7,568 nucleotides of DNA from Nosocomiicoccus ampullae (lineage in GTDB: Bacteria; Bacillota; Bacilli; Staphylococcales; Salinicoccaceae), in the NCBI RefSeq assembly GCF_001696685.1, contig NZ_MBFG01000028.1, positions 1 to 7,568 of the forward strand, read 5' to 3'. A model generated the notes under the pieces. The model did not search any database. It worked only from the letters and a program-made list of their open reading frames with translations, and had not been told where the DNA came from. The translations under genes were made by a program, and so were the position numbers. This document shows positions 6,125-7,568 of the stretch, one piece after another. The number at the start of each line of letters is the position of its first letter. Within the stretch, counting starts at the first letter, position 1.

Positions 6125-7513
6125 TTACTTTTCCACCCTTGACAACAGCGCCACCAACTCCACATGCACTGTATGCGGAAATAGATCTACAGGTTGTACG
6201 ATTTTTAGTTCATAGCCAAAATCTCTGAGCCATGTGATATCTTTTGCGAATGTTTCTGGGTTACATGAAACGTATACTACTCTATCTGTTTGAAGGCGTC
6301 CGATTCTACGCATCACTTTTCCACCTGCACCTGATCTTGGTGGGTCGAGCATAATGACGTCTGGTCTGCCCCAGTTTTCTAGTACTTCGTCAATACCACG
6401 TCTAGCGTCCTTTGCGAGGAAATAAGTATTAGTAACATCGTTATCTTCAGAGTTTTGCTTTGCTGATTCTATAGAACTCTCGACAATTTCAATACCAGCG
6501 AGTCTTTTGACGCGCGTTGCAAATGGTAATGAGAACGTTCCTACTCCGCAAAATAAGTCAATCATCGACTGATCTTTCGTTGGATTTGCAAATTCTATTG
6601 CGAGGTCTACTAATTTTTCTGCTTGTCTTGGATTTGTTTGGAAAAACGTATCAAACCATAGACGGTAATTAAACCCGTACATTTCGTCATGAATATAATC
6701 TCTACCATGAAGAACAACTGTACGTTCTGATTGCGTCATATCTGCTAAATCCGTATTTTTTGACCACGTAATACTCTCGATATTCTCTATTTCAGATACT
6801 AACGTTTTTAATAGTTTATTAATTTCTTCTTCATACGGTTCTGGATCATCTGCAGCAAATATCGCACACATGACTTCACCTGTATGTTGAGATTCACGCA
6901 CCATTAAGTAACGTAAAATTCCTTCTTTTGTATCTTTGTTGTACGTTTTAATGCCACTTTGCTTCGTCCACTCTGAGACTAAATTCATCACTTTTTCAGT
7001 CTCACTACCAGCAATTAAACATGAATCAAGGTCTATAATATTTCTAAAGTTATCCATTTCATGGAGACCTAGTTCACCGTTACTACCGAACGTAAACTCC
7101 ATTTTGTTACGATAGCGCCACATATTTTCTGCACCGATAATTGGACGAATCACTGAAGGGTCGAAACCATTGTTTTCGATGTGCATTTTAACCGCATTTT
7201 CTTTTACTTTTAGTTGCGCATTATAATCAAAATGTTGCCACTGACATCCACCACAAATATCAAAATATTTACACGGTGCGTCGATACGGTTGTCATCTTT
7301 TTTTAAAATTTCAATTGGATGCGTAAACGCACTTTTACGGTTCATAGCATTTGGTACTTCAACACGGACTACTTCTCCAGGAATAGTGCGAGGGATTGTT
7401 AAACGTAAATTCTTACCTTTACCCTCCCAATCATCTCTTCGATACTTTGTGACACCTTGACCTTTTTTATTAAAACTTTTTATTGTCACATCATATATGC
7501 GTGACTTTGACAT
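6125..7513 (-). CDS. rlmD: 23S rRNA (uracil-5)-methyltransferase, RlmD/RlmCD (RumA) family
   Basis: A 462-residue cytoplasmic enzyme that would transfer a methyl group from S-adenosylmethionine to C5 of uracil in 23S rRNA (U1939 in RlmD; U747 and U1939 in B. subtilis RlmCD/YefA). An N-terminal TRAM RNA-binding domain (about 4-70) precedes four iron-sulfur cluster cysteines, in PCKYFDICGGCQW and DSCLI. The SAM site is MIDLFCGVGTFSLPFA, followed by MLDPPRSG, the catalytic cysteine in VSCNPETF and the base glutamate in HTVHVELV. All catalytic residues are present. I choose the ATG at 7511-7513 because AAGGTG lies 6 bases upstream; the GTG at 7520-7522 is part of that ribosome binding site. Bacilli often carry two paralogues (YefA and YfjO in B. 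subtilis), so the exact uracil cannot be assigned. The base composition and intact frame suggest host chromosome. Confidence 0.93.
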   Translation of the reverse strand: MSKSRIYDVTIKSFNKKGQGVTKYRRDDWEGKGKNLRLTIPRTIPGEVVRVEVPNAMNRKSAFTHPIEILKKDDNRIDAPCKYFDICGGCQWQHFDYNAQLKVKENAVKMHIENNGFDPSVIRPIIGAENMWRYRNKMEFTFGSNGELGLHEMDNFRNIIDLDSCLIAGSETEKVMNLVSEWTKQSGIKTYNKDTKEGILRYLMVRESQHTGEVMCAIFAADDPEPYEEEINKLLKTLVSEIENIESITWSKNTDLADMTQSERTVVLHGRDYIHDEMYGFNYRLWFDTFFQTNPRQAEKLVDLAIEFANPTKDQSMIDLFCGVGTFSLPFATRVKRLAGIEIVESSIESAKQNSEDNDVTNTYFLAKDARRGIDEVLENWGRPDVIMLDPPRSGAGGKVMRRIGRLQTDRVVYVSCNPETFAKDITWLRDFGYELKIVQPVDLFPHTVHVELVALLSRVEK

Positions 7514-7568
7514 AACTTTCACCTTCTACATTTCTTCGTTAGTTTCTAAACTAATTAAAGTAATAGAC

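Noticed and set aside
1885..6170. att repeats flanking the recombinase module
   Set aside because: I compared the ends by eye and found only 6-base matches such as CATGCA, which are expected by chance.
7514..7522. GTG start for rlmD at 7520-7522
   Set aside because: This GTG forms part of the AAGGTG ribosome binding site of the ATG at 7511-7513 and has no site of its own.

Overview
The window is low-GC DNA typical of Bacilli. An intact IS4-family element that looks like IS4Bsu1 (from Bacillus subtilis natto), a TrmA/RumA-type methyltransferase and Firmicute-style large serine recombinases suggest Bacillaceae or Planococcaceae. No rRNA or tRNA gene is visible to fix the genus.

Left (1-249): the first 50 codons of a TetR-family repressor read leftward off the window edge. 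Its promoter and a perfect 30-bp palindromic operator lie just upstream, so it probably represses itself. Next (250-1652) is a complete 1403-bp insertion sequence with 18-bp terminal inverted repeats, flanking 9-bp duplications, a DDE transposase and a hairpin over the transposase translation start. It sits just outside the tetR -35 box. Without the IS, tetR follows about 100 bp behind the tail of a broken GH18-like glycoside hydrolase gene (1667-1867).

Centre (1901-5670, all leftward): a serine-recombinase module. In order of transcription it holds a SHOCT-like small ORF with no start codon, a large serine recombinase broken by a one-base deletion, a short protein that keeps only the recombinase DNA-binding domain, and an intact large serine recombinase. 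The genes are tightly packed (overlap or a few bases), as in one operon. The layout matches the three-gene recombinase sets of some Firmicute mobile elements, but no other mobility or cargo gene is visible, so this may be the end of a larger element or a remnant.

Right (5652-6116): rightward signals with a consensus-like promoter, a strong ribosome binding site and a 33-codon acidic peptide. Its promoter overlaps a possible leftward promoter of the recombinase operon. Then come a hairpin, an intrinsic terminator and a 25-codon orphan coding tail that may be a scar of an earlier insertion. Finally (6125-7513) comes an intact RlmD/RlmCD-type 23S rRNA uracil-5-methyltransferase gene. The rumA/rlmD 3' end is a known target for some streptococcal mobile elements, so the recombinase module beside it may reflect targeting, but I could not identify att repeats.
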